Shown here one piece after another: positions 44,413-53,258 of a stretch of DNA of 56,018 bases. Numbering within the stretch: the stretch's first letter is position 1; each line of letters starts with the position of its first letter. The position numbers and the translations under genes are program-made. The DNA lies in assembly GCF_000718775.1 (NCBI RefSeq), contig NZ_JOCB01000048.1:1-56018 (forward strand). The letters are read 5' to 3'. This stretch comes from Streptomyces sp. NRRL S-31. Its GTDB lineage: Bacteria > Actinomycetota > Actinomycetes > Streptomycetales > Streptomycetaceae. Under the pieces are notes generated by a model. That model worked only from the letters and a program-made list of their open reading frames with translations, did no database searches and was not told where the DNA came from.

Positions 44413-45798
44413 GTGGTCGTTTCGCGGGACGTGGAGGATGTCGACCTGCTGGTGGTCGGCGGAGGCAAGGCGGGCAAGACGCTGGCCATGGACACCGCTC
44501 GTGCGGGACAGCGCGTGGTGATGGTGGAGCGGGGCATGATCGGCGGCACGTGTATCAACGTCGCGTGCATTCCCACCAAGTCGCTGGTCACCAGCGCGCG
44601 GCTGCTGCGCAGGGCGGCGACCGCGGAGGCCCTGGGGCTGCGGCTCGGCCAGGCCGAAGTGGACTTGGAACTGCTTCGCTCCCACAAGGAGGACGTCGTC
44701 TCGGGCATGGTGGAGGTGAACCGTCGCCAGTTCATCGACAGCGGCATGGACCTGGTCCTGGGGACGGCTCGCTTCATCGCCGAACGTACGGTCGAGATCG
44801 CGCTCAACGACGGTGGCCGGCGTGTCGTACGGGGCAAGGACGTGGTGATCAACACGGGCACCGTCCCGCGGATCGCCCCCGTCCCGGGGTTGGCCACCGC
44901 CAAGCCGCTCACCAGCGAGTCCATCATGGACCTGCACCACATCCCGGACCGCCTGGTGGTGATCGGCGGTGGGTACGTCGGCCTCGAGTTCGCCCAGATG
45001 TTCGCCGCTTTCGGCAGCCGGGTCACCGTCCTGGAGAGTGGGCCGCGCCTGCTGCCCCGGGAGGACTCCGACGTGGCCGAGGCGCTCCTCGGTTACCTGC
45101 GCGAGGACGGCGTGGAACTGGTCACCGGCTCGGCGGCGAAGGAGGTCGTCCGCGAGGGCGGGACGGTATCGGTCCTCCTGGAGGACGGCCGCAGGCTGGA
45201 GGCCGACGATCTGCTGGCCGCCACCGGGAGGGCTCCGGTCACCGGGGAACTCGGCCTCGACGCGGCGGGCGTCCGCACCGACGAGAACGGTTTCGTCCAG
45301 GTCGACGACCGGCTCGCGACGAGTGCTCCGCGCACCTGGGCGGTGGGCGACGTGGCGGGCAGCCCCCAGTTCACCCACGTCTCCCTGGACGACTACCGGA
45401 TCGTCAAGGCCAATATCGCGGGCGGCGACCGGAGCACGAACGGGCGCCTCGTTCCCTGGAACCTCTTCACAGACCCCGAGCTGGCCCGGGTGGGGCTCAC
45501 CGAGGACCAGGCCCGGGCGGCGGGACACAACGTGCGGATCGCCAAGCTGCCCGTCATGGCCATTCCCAGGGCCCGGACCCTGCGGGACACACGAGGGCTG
45601 TGGAAGGCCGTCGTCGACCGTGACAGCGAGCAGATCCTCGGCGTGGCCCTGCTCGGGCCCGAGGCCGCGGAAGTGGTCACGGTGGTGCAGACGGCCATGC
45701 TGGCGGGCCTGCCTTACACGGCCCTCCGTGACGGCATGATCGCGCATCCCACGATGGCCGAGGGACTGAACGCGTTGTTCACGGCCTGGGTGGACTGA
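44413..45798 (+). CDS. Mercuric-reductase-like pyridine nucleotide-disulfide oxidoreductase
   Basis: A 461-residue class I flavoprotein. The FAD Rossmann motif is VVGGGKAGKTLAMDTARAG and the redox-active pair is in GGTCINVACIPTKS. The NAD(P) motif is VVIGGGYVGLEFAQMFAAFG; a second FAD segment is TWAVGDVAG; the dimerisation domain ends with HPTMAEGLNALF, which has the active-site HP-x-x-E pattern. There is no N-terminal heavy-metal domain and no C-terminal Cys pair, so true mercuric reductase activity is unlikely; a general disulfide or quinone reductase is more probable. The GTG start follows GGAGGAAGG. Confidence 0.93.
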   Translation: MVVSRDVEDVDLLVVGGGKAGKTLAMDTARAGQRVVMVERGMIGGTCINVACIPTKSLVTSARLLRRAATAEALGLRLGQAEVDLELLRSHKEDVVSGMVEVNRRQFIDSGMDLVLGTARFIAERTVEIALNDGGRRVVRGKDVVINTGTVPRIAPVPGLATAKPLTSESIMDLHHIPDRLVVIGGGYVGLEFAQMFAAFGSRVTVLESGPRLLPREDSDVAEALLGYLREDGVELVTGSAAKEVVREGGTVSVLLEDGRRLEADDLLAATGRAPVTGELGLDAAGVRTDENGFVQVDDRLATSAPRTWAVGDVAGSPQFTHVSLDDYRIVKANIAGGDRSTNGRLVPWNLFTDPELARVGLTEDQARAAGHNVRIAKLPVMAIPRARTLRDTRGLWKAVVDRDSEQILGVALLGPEAAEVVTVVQTAMLAGLPYTALRDGMIAHPTMAEGLNALFTAWVD

Positions 45799-45801
45799 GG
45801 A

Positions 45802-45872
45802 CCCCCGGACAGGGACTGGGTGAGGGGCCCCGGACAGGGACTGGGTCAGGGTAGCTGGACAGGGGACTGGGG
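45802..45872. repeat. Three copies of a ~25-bp repeat after the flavoprotein gene
   Basis: CCCCGGACAGGGACTGGGT followed by GAGG or CAGG occurs twice, and a diverged copy (CTGGACAGGGGACTGGGG) follows, starting 4 bp after the stop codon at 45798. Confidence 0.8.
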
Positions 45873-45906
45873 AAGGTGCTGGGCGCGCCGGAAGTGATCG
45901 CCGATG

Positions 45907-46130
45907 TTTCCTGTGGCCGGCGGCGGCGCTCGCCTGGATCGTGACGCTCGTCCGGTACGCAGTCGCGGGCCCGCGCCCGCGCGCCGTCGCCGGGGACCTG
46001 CGGCATCTCGCCGGCAACGCCCGGCGGGTGATCACCGAGGGGCGGCCGGGTACCGTGCACGAGGTCCTGCTCGGCACCATGGCGGCGCTGCTCCTGCCCC
46101 ATCTCTTCCTGATCCCCCGGAGCGGTGTCG
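45907..46130 (+). pseudogene. Possible remnant of a membrane-protein gene
   Basis: A frame without a proper start reads PAAALAWIVTLVRYAVAG, then GDLRHLAGNARRVITEGRPGTVHEVLLG and MAALLLPHLFLIP. Two hydrophobic segments flank an amphipathic basic stretch. It looks like an internal piece of a membrane protein whose ends are gone. A short intact protein from GTG 45941 cannot be excluded. Confidence 0.35.
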
Positions 46131-46132
46131 TT

Positions 46133-46166
46133 CACCGCGCGGCACATGGCCGTGTGCCGCGCGGTG
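46133..46166. terminator. 14-bp perfect hairpin
   Basis: CACCGCGCGGCACA (46133-46146) pairs perfectly with 46153-46166 around TGGCCG. It lies between the convergent flavoprotein and the 733-aa protein gene. Confidence 0.8.
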
Positions 46167-46192
46167 CCAGGCACCTGAGGCTCTCTAACGCG

Positions 46193-46227
46193 GCGGACGG
46201 GTTATTACGCCGTAATCACCCGTCCGC
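46193..46227 (-). terminator. 35-nt near-perfect palindrome over the stop of the 733-aa gene
   Basis: GCGGACGGGT pairs with ACCCGTCCGC, and the inner ATTACG-C-CGTAAT is also symmetric, with a single T/C mismatch between the two blocks. The minus-strand stop codon (46216-46218) lies within it. It may terminate that transcript, or act as an operator because the centre is AT-rich and palindromic. Confidence 0.6.
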
Positions 46228-48417
46228 AGCACCTGCTTCCGCGGCCGTTCCCGTGCCGGGTGCGCGGAAGAGCCGTCCGGGCTGCCCGGTGCGGACCACA
46301 CCGGCGCTCTCGTCCCGCCGCCAGTCGGCCAGGGCACGGCGGAGCCGGCGCAGTGCGTCGCGGTCCGCCTGCGGGTCCGGTGCCGTGTCCCCGGCGGGGA
46401 GCTGCCGCAGCAGTACGGTGCCGCGTTCCCCGGATTCCACGTGCAGCCGCGCGAAGCGGGTGCCCGGTGGGAACACCACCACGTCCGGATCGCCGGCCCC
46501 GAGCAGCGCCGGGCAGCGGCCGTCGGCCGACAGGATCACCACGTCGGTGTCGCCCGGCTGGCCGGGCCTTCCCGACATGGTGGTGGCACACCAGTCGCCG
46601 TCCGTCAGCGTGCTCCGCGCCCGGTACCAGGCCAGGCCCGTTTCCGGCAGTGACACCCGTACCGTCACCGGGCCCCGGAAGGCGGGCAGTCTGCGCAGTC
46701 CCGAGACAAGCCGTCGCCGCAGTTCCCGCTCGAGCCCCCCCGGCCCCCGGCCGGCCCCGCTGTCCGGCGCCGTTTCCGGCCCGGTGGTCATGTGGCCGCC
46801 CCGCAGCAGGTACAGGCGCAGCGCCGCCAGCTCCGCCACGGGGTCACCGGCCGCACGTGTATCGAGCGCGGACGCCCGCTGTCGTATCAGCGCCTCGACG
46901 AACGACGTGCACTCCTCGTACCGGGCCCCGAACGCGCCGCGCAGCCAGTCGTCCAGTGTCGGCCGTACCGTGACGGCGCCCCCCGGCCGGCCCGTACCGT
47001 CCCTCTCGGCCGCCGTCTTCCTCCGCTCGCTCTGTTCCGGAAGCCGGGCCGCCCGGCGGACAGCCGTTCCGGAAGCGGGTGTGCCGTGCGCGGGGCCGGT
47101 CACCGGTCGGGCAGGCGGGCCGCTGGTTGCGGACGGCGGCGCGGAGTCCTGGGGCAGGGGTGCCCGGGGAGCGGTCCGCACCTGGACGGGGACTCCGTGT
47201 GCCGCGAAGACCTGTTGTGCGATCTCCTTGGCGAGCCGGCGGAAGGCCGGGAGCCGACTGGTATCACTGGTGTCGTAGAGCACCAGTTCGGCCGATCGAT
47301 CCACGGGAAGGAAGCGCGGCCCGTCCCCGGCCGGCTCCTGTGGGCCGCGGACCCACAGACCGCAGCGCAGCACCTCCAGCACGGTGTCCGGGTCCCGCTG
47401 GTAGACGCCGGGGCGCAGCATCGGCAGGCCCTCGACGGGCCAGCGGTGGCCCGTCACCATGGGGTCCCGATCTCTCGCCGCGTCCTGCGGCGGGAACCGG
47501 ACGAGTTCGTGTGTCATCAGTGGCCGGCCGAGTGATCCGTCGCCGCCGACCGTCATCACCGGGTCGTCGATGGGCTCCCGGGGCGTGGGGCTGACGGGCA
47601 GCCCGTTGTACGACCGCACGGTGCCCCCGACCGCGGCGGCCAGTGCCGCGTCGAACGCGGTGCCCGGTGGCAGCGCGACCGGTCCGAAGCAGCAGAACCA
47701 GGTGGCGGAGCGCAGGTGACCGGGCAGCGCCTGCCACAGGCGGGCCACGTCGGCCAGCGGAACGGCGGTGTCGCCGGGCAGACCGAGGACGACCGTGACC
47801 GCGTCCGGCCTGCTCCTCAGACGTGTCGTCACCAGCGTCCGGTGGTCGGGCGGGACGGGGGCGGGTCCCGCCGGGCGGAGCCACAGTCCGGCGGGTATGG
47901 GCTCGGCCTGGCTCCACGGCGAGACGGCGACGGGCCCGTCCGACAGGTCGTCCTCCCAGGAGGGACGCGGGAAGCGCCGTCCTGCCGGCGATTCGTCCCC
48001 GGCAGGGGTGTACCTCGTCCAGCCCGGTCCCCGGTCGGGACCGACGAAGAGGGCACCCTGGGCCGTGGGCCGGGGGCGGGCGGTCGTCGTCACCACCACG
48101 CGTCCGGAACGGGCCGCCAGCCACTTCCCCGCCCGTGCGACTCCGCCGGGGGGCGTCCGTCCGAAGAGCAGCCGGAGCTCCGACCGGCCGGGCGGCAGTG
48201 CGCGGAGGATGCCGGGCAGGAAGTCCGGGGACGGTTCTTTCGGAGTGTCGACGACGACCAGGGTGCCTTCGGGGTCGCGGGCCAGTCCCGCCGCGTACAT
48301 CCAGGAACGCTGGTCGAGAGCGTCCATGGGGTGGATCAGCCAGGCGTTTCCGGCGCGCCGGGCGGTCAGGTGCGGAACGCCGCGCCGGGGACCGGTGCGG
48401 GGGAGCGGTGCCGTCAT
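46216..48417 (-). CDS. 733-aa protein with C-terminal ADP-ribosyltransferase-like region
   Basis: A large cytoplasmic-looking protein without signal or membrane helix. The N-terminal ~290 residues appear to hold two alpha/beta modules: TLVVVDTP, then LPPGRSELRLLFG and GRVVVTTTA; and AVTVVLGLPGD, then LWQALPGHLRSATWFCCFG. A Pro/Ala-rich linker follows (~425-490). The C-terminal ~170 residues resemble an ART fold: LPAFRGPV with Arg 581, ATT at 611-613 where STS is expected, and GDPDVVVFPPGTRF with Asp 643 and Asp 645 where ExE is expected. These substitutions suggest a divergent or inactive enzyme. It lies 82 bp downstream of a lectin membrane protein gene, probably one operon. Family unknown. 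Confidence 0.6.
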   Translation of the reverse strand: MTAPLPRTGPRRGVPHLTARRAGNAWLIHPMDALDQRSWMYAAGLARDPEGTLVVVDTPKEPSPDFLPGILRALPPGRSELRLLFGRTPPGGVARAGKWLAARSGRVVVTTTARPRPTAQGALFVGPDRGPGWTRYTPAGDESPAGRRFPRPSWEDDLSDGPVAVSPWSQAEPIPAGLWLRPAGPAPVPPDHRTLVTTRLRSRPDAVTVVLGLPGDTAVPLADVARLWQALPGHLRSATWFCCFGPVALPPGTAFDAALAAAVGGTVRSYNGLPVSPTPREPIDDPVMTVGGDGSLGRPLMTHELVRFPPQDAARDRDPMVTGHRWPVEGLPMLRPGVYQRDPDTVLEVLRCGLWVRGPQEPAGDGPRFLPVDRSAELVLYDTSDTSRLPAFRRLAKEIAQQVFAAHGVPVQVRTAPRAPLPQDSAPPSATSGPPARPVTGPAHGTPASGTAVRRAARLPEQSERRKTAAERDGTGRPGGAVTVRPTLDDWLRGAFGARYEECTSFVEALIRQRASALDTRAAGDPVAELAALRLYLLRGGHMTTGPETAPDSGAGRGPGGLERELRRRLVSGLRRLPAFRGPVTVRVSLPETGLAWYRARSTLTDGDWCATTMSGRPGQPGDTDVVILSADGRCPALLGAGDPDVVVFPPGTRFARLHVESGERGTVLLRQLPAGDTAPDPQADRDALRRLRRALADWRRDESAGVVRTGQPGRLFRAPGTGTAAEAGAADG

Positions 48418-48499
48418 GGGCGTGCCGGGTGCTGTCCGCGGCGCGTGCGCCTGCCGGGTGCGGTCCCCGCGGGACCCGGTGCGGTGCCGGGCGTCCGGC

Positions 48500-49627
48500 T
48501 CAATGCCCGGTACCCGTCTGCCAGAGGACCACTCCGTCCTGCCGGATCTGCACGTTGCCGTCGGCGCCCACCACCAGGACCGCGCCCGGGTGACCGTCGG
48601 TGCGCGAGGACCACCGGACCGCGCCCTGCGCGGTGTAGACCGCCAGGTTGCCGTCGTCCTGGAAGACGGCGCGCAGGCCGCTGCCCGAGGTGTGGGAGGC
48701 CCACCGGACGGCGCCGTGCTCGTCGGTGACGACGAAGTTCCCCCCGGCCGTCATGGCCAGGGTGGCCTTGCCCGAGGACACCGAGTCGCCGGGGCCCAGC
48801 ACGGTGGTCGCCCGGACCACGTACGGCTTCGGTGTCGTGGCGGGGCCGGGGGCCGGTGCAGCCGGCGATCCGGAGGGCGGCCGCGCGGGCGCGGTGGTGT
48901 GCGAGGGCGCTTCGGACGGGTGCGTGGGGGACGCGGTCGCCGATGGATCCGCGGACGGGGTGCCGGTGGGGCCGGTGGTCGGGGAGGCGGTGGACGAGGA
49001 GGGGGAGGGGGAAGACGAGGGGGAGGAGGAAGGGGCCGTGTGGGATTCCGGTGAGGCGGCCGGTGCTGTGGCCGGGTCGAGCGGCACCATGGGCGCCGCG
49101 CTCACCTCGTCGGGCGGGGCCGGACGGGTGCTCAGTACGGCGACCGTCGCGATGAGCCCCGCACCGGCGAAGGTGGTGACGATCGCGGTCCGCCGGCGTC
49201 TGCGGGCGGGCCGCGACTCCGCGCGGCCCCGGCCGGACCTTCCAGGACGGGGTGCGGGGTGGATCAGGACGTCCGGTTCCTCGCCCGTACCGGGCGGTGG
49301 TCCGGTACGGGACGGTCCGGCGGTGTCGCTCAGGCCGGGCTCCGGAGCCGGTGCGGTGTCCGCCGTTGCCCGCGCCTGTCCGGCGGGACCGGTGGTGCGG
49401 GCCGGCGCGGACGCCTGCTCGGCGGGGTCGCCGACGTGCCCGGGCGCCTGCCCGGCGGGGTCGGCGATGTGCGCGGGCGCCTGCCCGGAGGGCCCCGGGT
49501 CGTCGAGCCAGGGCAGTTCCTCCGCCCACAGGGCAGGTTCGTCCGCCGTTCGCGCAGCGGCAGGGTGCTCCTCGGGGAACGCCGACTGGGAGCGCTGACC
49601 GGTCCGCGGTGCCTGGTTGCCGTTCAC
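48500..49627 (-). CDS. Membrane-anchored protein with C-terminal B-lectin domain
   Basis: An approximately 375-residue single-pass protein. The N-terminal ~145 residues are Pro/Ala-rich and cytoplasmic, ending in a basic stop-transfer (RPARRRRRT). The helix is ~147-167 (AIVTTFAGAGLIATVAVLS). A long Ser/Thr/Pro linker leads to a bulb-type mannose-binding lectin domain (~264-375) with repeats FVVTDEHGAVRWASHTSGSG, AVFQDDGNLAVYTAQGAVRWSSRT and VVGADGNVQIRQDGVVLWQTGT; the QDDGNLAVY motif matches the sugar-site pattern QxDxNxVxY loosely. GTG 49627 is chosen as start; ATG 49681 would add 18 residues. It is exposed at the surface and may bind polysaccharide. Confidence 0.85.
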   Translation of the reverse strand: MNGNQAPRTGQRSQSAFPEEHPAAARTADEPALWAEELPWLDDPGPSGQAPAHIADPAGQAPGHVGDPAEQASAPARTTGPAGQARATADTAPAPEPGLSDTAGPSRTGPPPGTGEEPDVLIHPAPRPGRSGRGRAESRPARRRRRTAIVTTFAGAGLIATVAVLSTRPAPPDEVSAAPMVPLDPATAPAASPESHTAPSSSPSSSPSPSSSTASPTTGPTGTPSADPSATASPTHPSEAPSHTTAPARPPSGSPAAPAPGPATTPKPYVVRATTVLGPGDSVSSGKATLAMTAGGNFVVTDEHGAVRWASHTSGSGLRAVFQDDGNLAVYTAQGAVRWSSRTDGHPGAVLVVGADGNVQIRQDGVVLWQTGTGH

Positions 49628-49836
49628 TGACCCCACTTCACCATCGCTGTGTTGTGCTGCCCGGCATCCCGGGACCACCATCCAGCCACCCGCACATACG
49701 TGTTCGGGAGCCGCGGTACGTACGACTCACATGTGGCGATGCCCGGAACATGACGGGTCGCAATCGAGACACGTGTGAGCGCAGGCGCAGGCTAGCACAG
49801 GTGCTCGAAGTGTGAAGGAATCCGTACGGTAGCCGT

Positions 49837-49865
49837 TTGACGTTTAAGACGACCGGTCATATTGT
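49837..49865 (+). promoter_or_regulatory. Promoter of the degenerate Usp gene
   Basis: TTGACG (49837-49842) and TATTGT (49860-49865) are separated by exactly 17 bp, a good vegetative-type fit, about 58 bp upstream of ATG 49923. Confidence 0.55.
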
Positions 49866-49922
49866 GGAGGTCCGCGCAATCGATCCCGGCACCGCGATGG
49901 TCGGGCGAAGGAGAACACGGCC

Positions 49923-50333
<411 letters not shown>

Positions 50334-50679
50334 CGGACGGCCGCGGGAGTGCCCTGCGGGGCCGGAGCGGAGTCCTGGAGGACGTACCGGTCCGGCTCCG
50401 CGTCGCCGTCCTCCGCCGCCGCCGGCGAGCGGCTTGGGGGAAGCGGTCCTCGGCAAGGCCAGTCACTCGACCTATGCACCTCCGTGCCGGCCCGTACAGG
50501 GTGGGAAGCGCCACGATCACCCGCCTGCCGCTGGAGGCGCCGATGACCAGGTCCGGCCGGACTGACACTGACCGCTCACTCTCCCTCTCCCGTTCCTCAC
50601 CGGCTCCGTACGTTCCCGGCGGCGCCGGAGCGATGGCCCGGCGCCCCGGACCCGGTGCCCACTTCCGGGGGCGGACGCG
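50334..50679. other. Intergenic region, nothing recognised
   Basis: A 346-bp gap between the degenerate Usp and the Wbl gene. No gene or clear terminator is seen; the Wbl promoter is presumably in its 3' part. Confidence 0.4.
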
Positions 50680-50979
50680 ATGGTGAACCCGCGCTTCCTG
50701 TGGAACACCCGTCGCCGTCCGGCCTGCCGCTCCGAGGACCCCGAGCTGTTCTTCCCCGTCGGCGACAGCGGACCCGCCCTGGTGCTCATCGCCAAGGCCA
50801 AGGCGGTCTGCGGCCGCTGTCCGCTCCAGCGCGAGTGCCGGGAGTGGGCCGTCGGCAACGGGGAGAGCGCCGGGGTGTGGGGCGGCCTCACCGAGGAGGA
50901 GCGGCGTGCCCTGAGCCGCCGCGCGACCGTGACGGGCGGACACGGCACGGCACCCCCCGCGCCTCCCGATGCCGGGTGA
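50680..50979 (+). CDS. WhiB-like (Wbl) iron-sulfur regulator
   Basis: A 99-residue Wbl protein. The four cluster-ligating Cys are ACRSEDPE, then AVCGRCPLQREC in a C-x-x-C-x5-C pattern. The turn GVWGG and the basic C-terminal EEERRALSRR follow. Such proteins bind a [4Fe-4S] cluster and the principal sigma factor region 4, modulating development, redox or antibiotic response. The ATG is preceded by GGGGGCGGA. Which paralogue it is cannot be told; the short N-terminus with FLWNTRRRPACR is WblE-like in layout. Confidence 0.95.
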   Translation: MVNPRFLWNTRRRPACRSEDPELFFPVGDSGPALVLIAKAKAVCGRCPLQRECREWAVGNGESAGVWGGLTEEERRALSRRATVTGGHGTAPPAPPDAG

Positions 50980-51177
50980 GACCGGCCCGCGACAGCGGGA
51001 CTCCCGGGGCCACCCAGGGACTTCGGGGGCCGGCCCGTGCCCGCGGCGCCCGGCACAGCCCTCTCCCGGCCTTCCGCCGGAGGTACCGCCAGGCCGCGTC
51101 GCCGACCACCCGAGGACGCCCGGCGCGGAGTCCGGCAGACAGCAACTCCCTACGGAACGAGTCGAGGAAACGCACAC

Positions 51178-51636
51178 ATGGAACAGCAGGAGCCGCGCGA
51201 CCACGGGACGGGTTCCCCGCAATTCTCATCAGAGCTCCTCACCACACTCCACCACCTCACCGCACCACAGGAGGAGGGGACCGTGGTGTGCCGGTTCCGC
51301 TATGCCGCGGCGGAGCCCCTCTGTGTCCACATGCATCTGCTGCTGCCCTCGGGCCAGGGCATGAGCTGGGTCATCGGCCGGGACCTGCTCCTGGCCGGCA
51401 CGGAGGGGTTGAGCGGTGAGGGCGACGTCAAGGTCTGGCCCTCACGAAGCCGGCAGGGATCACCATCGCTCTACCTGCACTTCCAGCGCCTGGACGCGAG
51501 TGCGACCTTCGTCGCCGACCTGACGGAGATACGGCAGTGGCTGGAGCACACGTACACGGCCGTTCCGGCCGGCACCGAGAGCCTCCTCACGGACTGGGAC
51601 GACCTGGCCGCCGGCCTGCTGCGGCCACCCGCCTGA
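51178..51636 (+). CDS. SsgA-like (SALP) sporulation/cell-division regulator
   Basis: A 152-residue SALP. Core features are VVCRFRYAAAEPLCVHMHLLL, the IGRDLLLAGTEGLSGEGDVKVWPS signature and a C-terminal LTEIRQWLEHTY helix. ATG 51178 is chosen because GAGGAAA precedes it; an upstream in-frame extension to 51037 is Arg/Pro-rich shadow. It lies 198 bp after the Wbl gene and is the second SALP of the window. Confidence 0.93.
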   Translation: MEQQEPRDHGTGSPQFSSELLTTLHHLTAPQEEGTVVCRFRYAAAEPLCVHMHLLLPSGQGMSWVIGRDLLLAGTEGLSGEGDVKVWPSRSRQGSPSLYLHFQRLDASATFVADLTEIRQWLEHTYTAVPAGTESLLTDWDDLAAGLLRPPA

Positions 51637-51642
51637 GAGTGT

Positions 51643-51658
51643 GCCGCCGTCCGGCGGC
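51643..51658 (+). terminator. Short hairpin after the SsgA-like gene
   Basis: GCCGCC-GTCC-GGCGGC lies 7 bp after the stop codon and is followed by CTACTTTC. The remaining 51659-52095 (about 440 bp) holds no recognisable gene. Confidence 0.6.
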
Positions 51659-52095
51659 CTACTTTCGCCGTCCCACGATGCAGCACGCTCCATGGTTCAA
51701 TTCGCGCCGCAGGTGTACCCGTCGAGGGCACCGAATGTGCGCGAAGGACTCCCGGAACGTCCTGTCGTACCCCTGCGCGTGTCCGAACGGGCAGTATGGG
51801 GGTCCGCGGGTAGTGGATGACTCGCGCGGAGGGGAACGCCGCGACTGCCGTCGGTCGTTCCCCTCCACCCCGCCCGTCGCGGCGGCACACCGCAACGCAC
51901 ATCCGGGCGGTCCGCCGCCCCCTCCCGGTCCCGGCGCACACATGTCCGGAAGGGCACGCGTGTGCCCTCAACCCGCTTCCGCATCCGCCCGCCCGCGCCG
52001 GAGCGTGTCACCCGGTTTCCGTTCGTCCCTCAGCGGCCGCCCGTTCCCCTGAGTACGATTGCGCAGGTCATCCACATACCTAGGGAGAACGGGCT

Positions 52096-52677
52096 GTGCC
52101 CAGCAAGTCAGCCAGCGCCACGGTGCGGTCGAGGTACATGGAACAGGCCGCGACGGACCTGGAACGGAACCGTCGCGCGCAGCAGGAACTGGCCCGTCGG
52201 CTCGACGCTCTGCGGGAGGAGGAGACTCTGCTGAGGAGCATCCTCGACCTGGCCGAGCATGCCGCGGCCGTGCCCGAGCAGGCACAGGAGGAGAGCGCGC
52301 CCCGGCCGTCCAGCGCACCCTCGCGCAGCGCTCCGGAGCCGCTCGCCCGCGGACAGCGCCGGGACACCGCCGCCTCGCGGCCAGGGCGGGGCCGCGAGGC
52401 CCGGCAGCCGGCCGGCCGACGCCCCCTGCTCCGGGACCTTCTGCTGGACCTGCTCAAGGGGCATGTGGAGCCGGTCCCGGCGCACGAGCTGCGGGAGGAG
52501 CTCCTGCGGGCACATCCGGACCGCGTGCCCACTCCCCAGGTGGTGCGGAACACGTTGGAAGGGCTTGTCGCCAAGGGACTCATCCGGCGTCACAAGCAGA
52601 ACAGGTCGGTCCTGTACACCGTTGTGGCGGCAGGGGACGACGCCGGTACGGACGCCGCCGCACCCGGTACCGACTGA
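52096..52677 (+). CDS. Coiled-coil plus winged-helix regulator-like protein
   Basis: A 193-residue protein. The N-terminal ~65 residues form a charged coiled coil (RSRYMEQAATDLERNRRAQQELARRLDALREEE). A disordered Pro/Arg/Ser linker follows (~66-115), then a C-terminal winged helix (LLRDLLLDLLKGHVEPVPAHELREELLRAHPDRVPTPQVVRNTLEGLVAKGLIRRHKQNRSVLYTVV) resembling BlaI-like or replication-initiator helices. The GTG at 52096 follows AGGGAG. It is probably a DNA-binding dimer; targets are unknown. Confidence 0.75.
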   Translation: MPSKSASATVRSRYMEQAATDLERNRRAQQELARRLDALREEETLLRSILDLAEHAAAVPEQAQEESAPRPSSAPSRSAPEPLARGQRRDTAASRPGRGREARQPAGRRPLLRDLLLDLLKGHVEPVPAHELREELLRAHPDRVPTPQVVRNTLEGLVAKGLIRRHKQNRSVLYTVVAAGDDAGTDAAAPGTD

Positions 52678-52918
52678 GACCGGCGGTCGTACGCGGGACC
52701 GTGCCGGGCGACGGCGGCGGTGCCGGACACCCGTCGGCATCCCGGCACCGCACGCCACCGCCCACGCGCCCTCCGCGGATCCCGTGCGCCGGCCGTCGTC
52801 GCGGCTCCGCGGCCACGTCCGCGACACCTGGCGGCCCGGCCGATTGCGCGGTGGCGGCACCCGTGCGCCGACGGCCGGACGCCCTTCCCGGCACGGCCAT
52901 GGCTTTCAGGCGTGCCAT

Positions 52919-53090
52919 GACTTCCCGGCGCGGCTCCGGCCCCGGCGCGGTTGTGGGTCGGGCGCGGCTTCGGCCCCGGCATGGCTGTGGGTCGGGCGCG
53001 GCTCCGGCCCCGGCATGGCTGTGGGTCGGGCGCGGCTTCGGTCGGCATGGCTGTGGGTCGGGCGCGGCTTCGGCCCCGGCATGGCTGTGG
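52919..53090. repeat. 34-bp tandem repeats upstream of the hydrolase gene
   Basis: GTGGGTCGGGCGCGGCT occurs at 52953, 52987, 53021 and 53053, and a partial copy starts at 53087. The period is 34 bp, once shortened to 32 bp by a 2-bp deletion. Each later unit contains GGCATGGCT. The array dominates the 581-bp gap 52678-53258; no gene is seen there. Confidence 0.9.
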
Positions 53091-53258
53091 CCCAGTCCGT
53101 GTGACAGCCCCTCGTCTCAGGGGTGCGGCCGCGGGCCGACACCGAGCCCGGGCCTGCCCGCGGCGCCGGGGCCGCCGCTTACGGTCAAATGGCCGATGGC
53201 TGGACCTCCCGGCCACGTCAGACTCGGCGCACATCCCCCGCACCGCCGAGGAAGCCGA

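Noticed and set aside
44413..45798. True mercuric reductase (merA)
   Set aside because: No heavy-metal-binding N-terminus, no C-terminal vicinal Cys pair and no other mer genes nearby; only the general flavoprotein plan is supported.
52919..53090. CRISPR-like array at the 34-bp repeats
   Set aside because: The units are contiguous and lack spacers, so it is a minisatellite.
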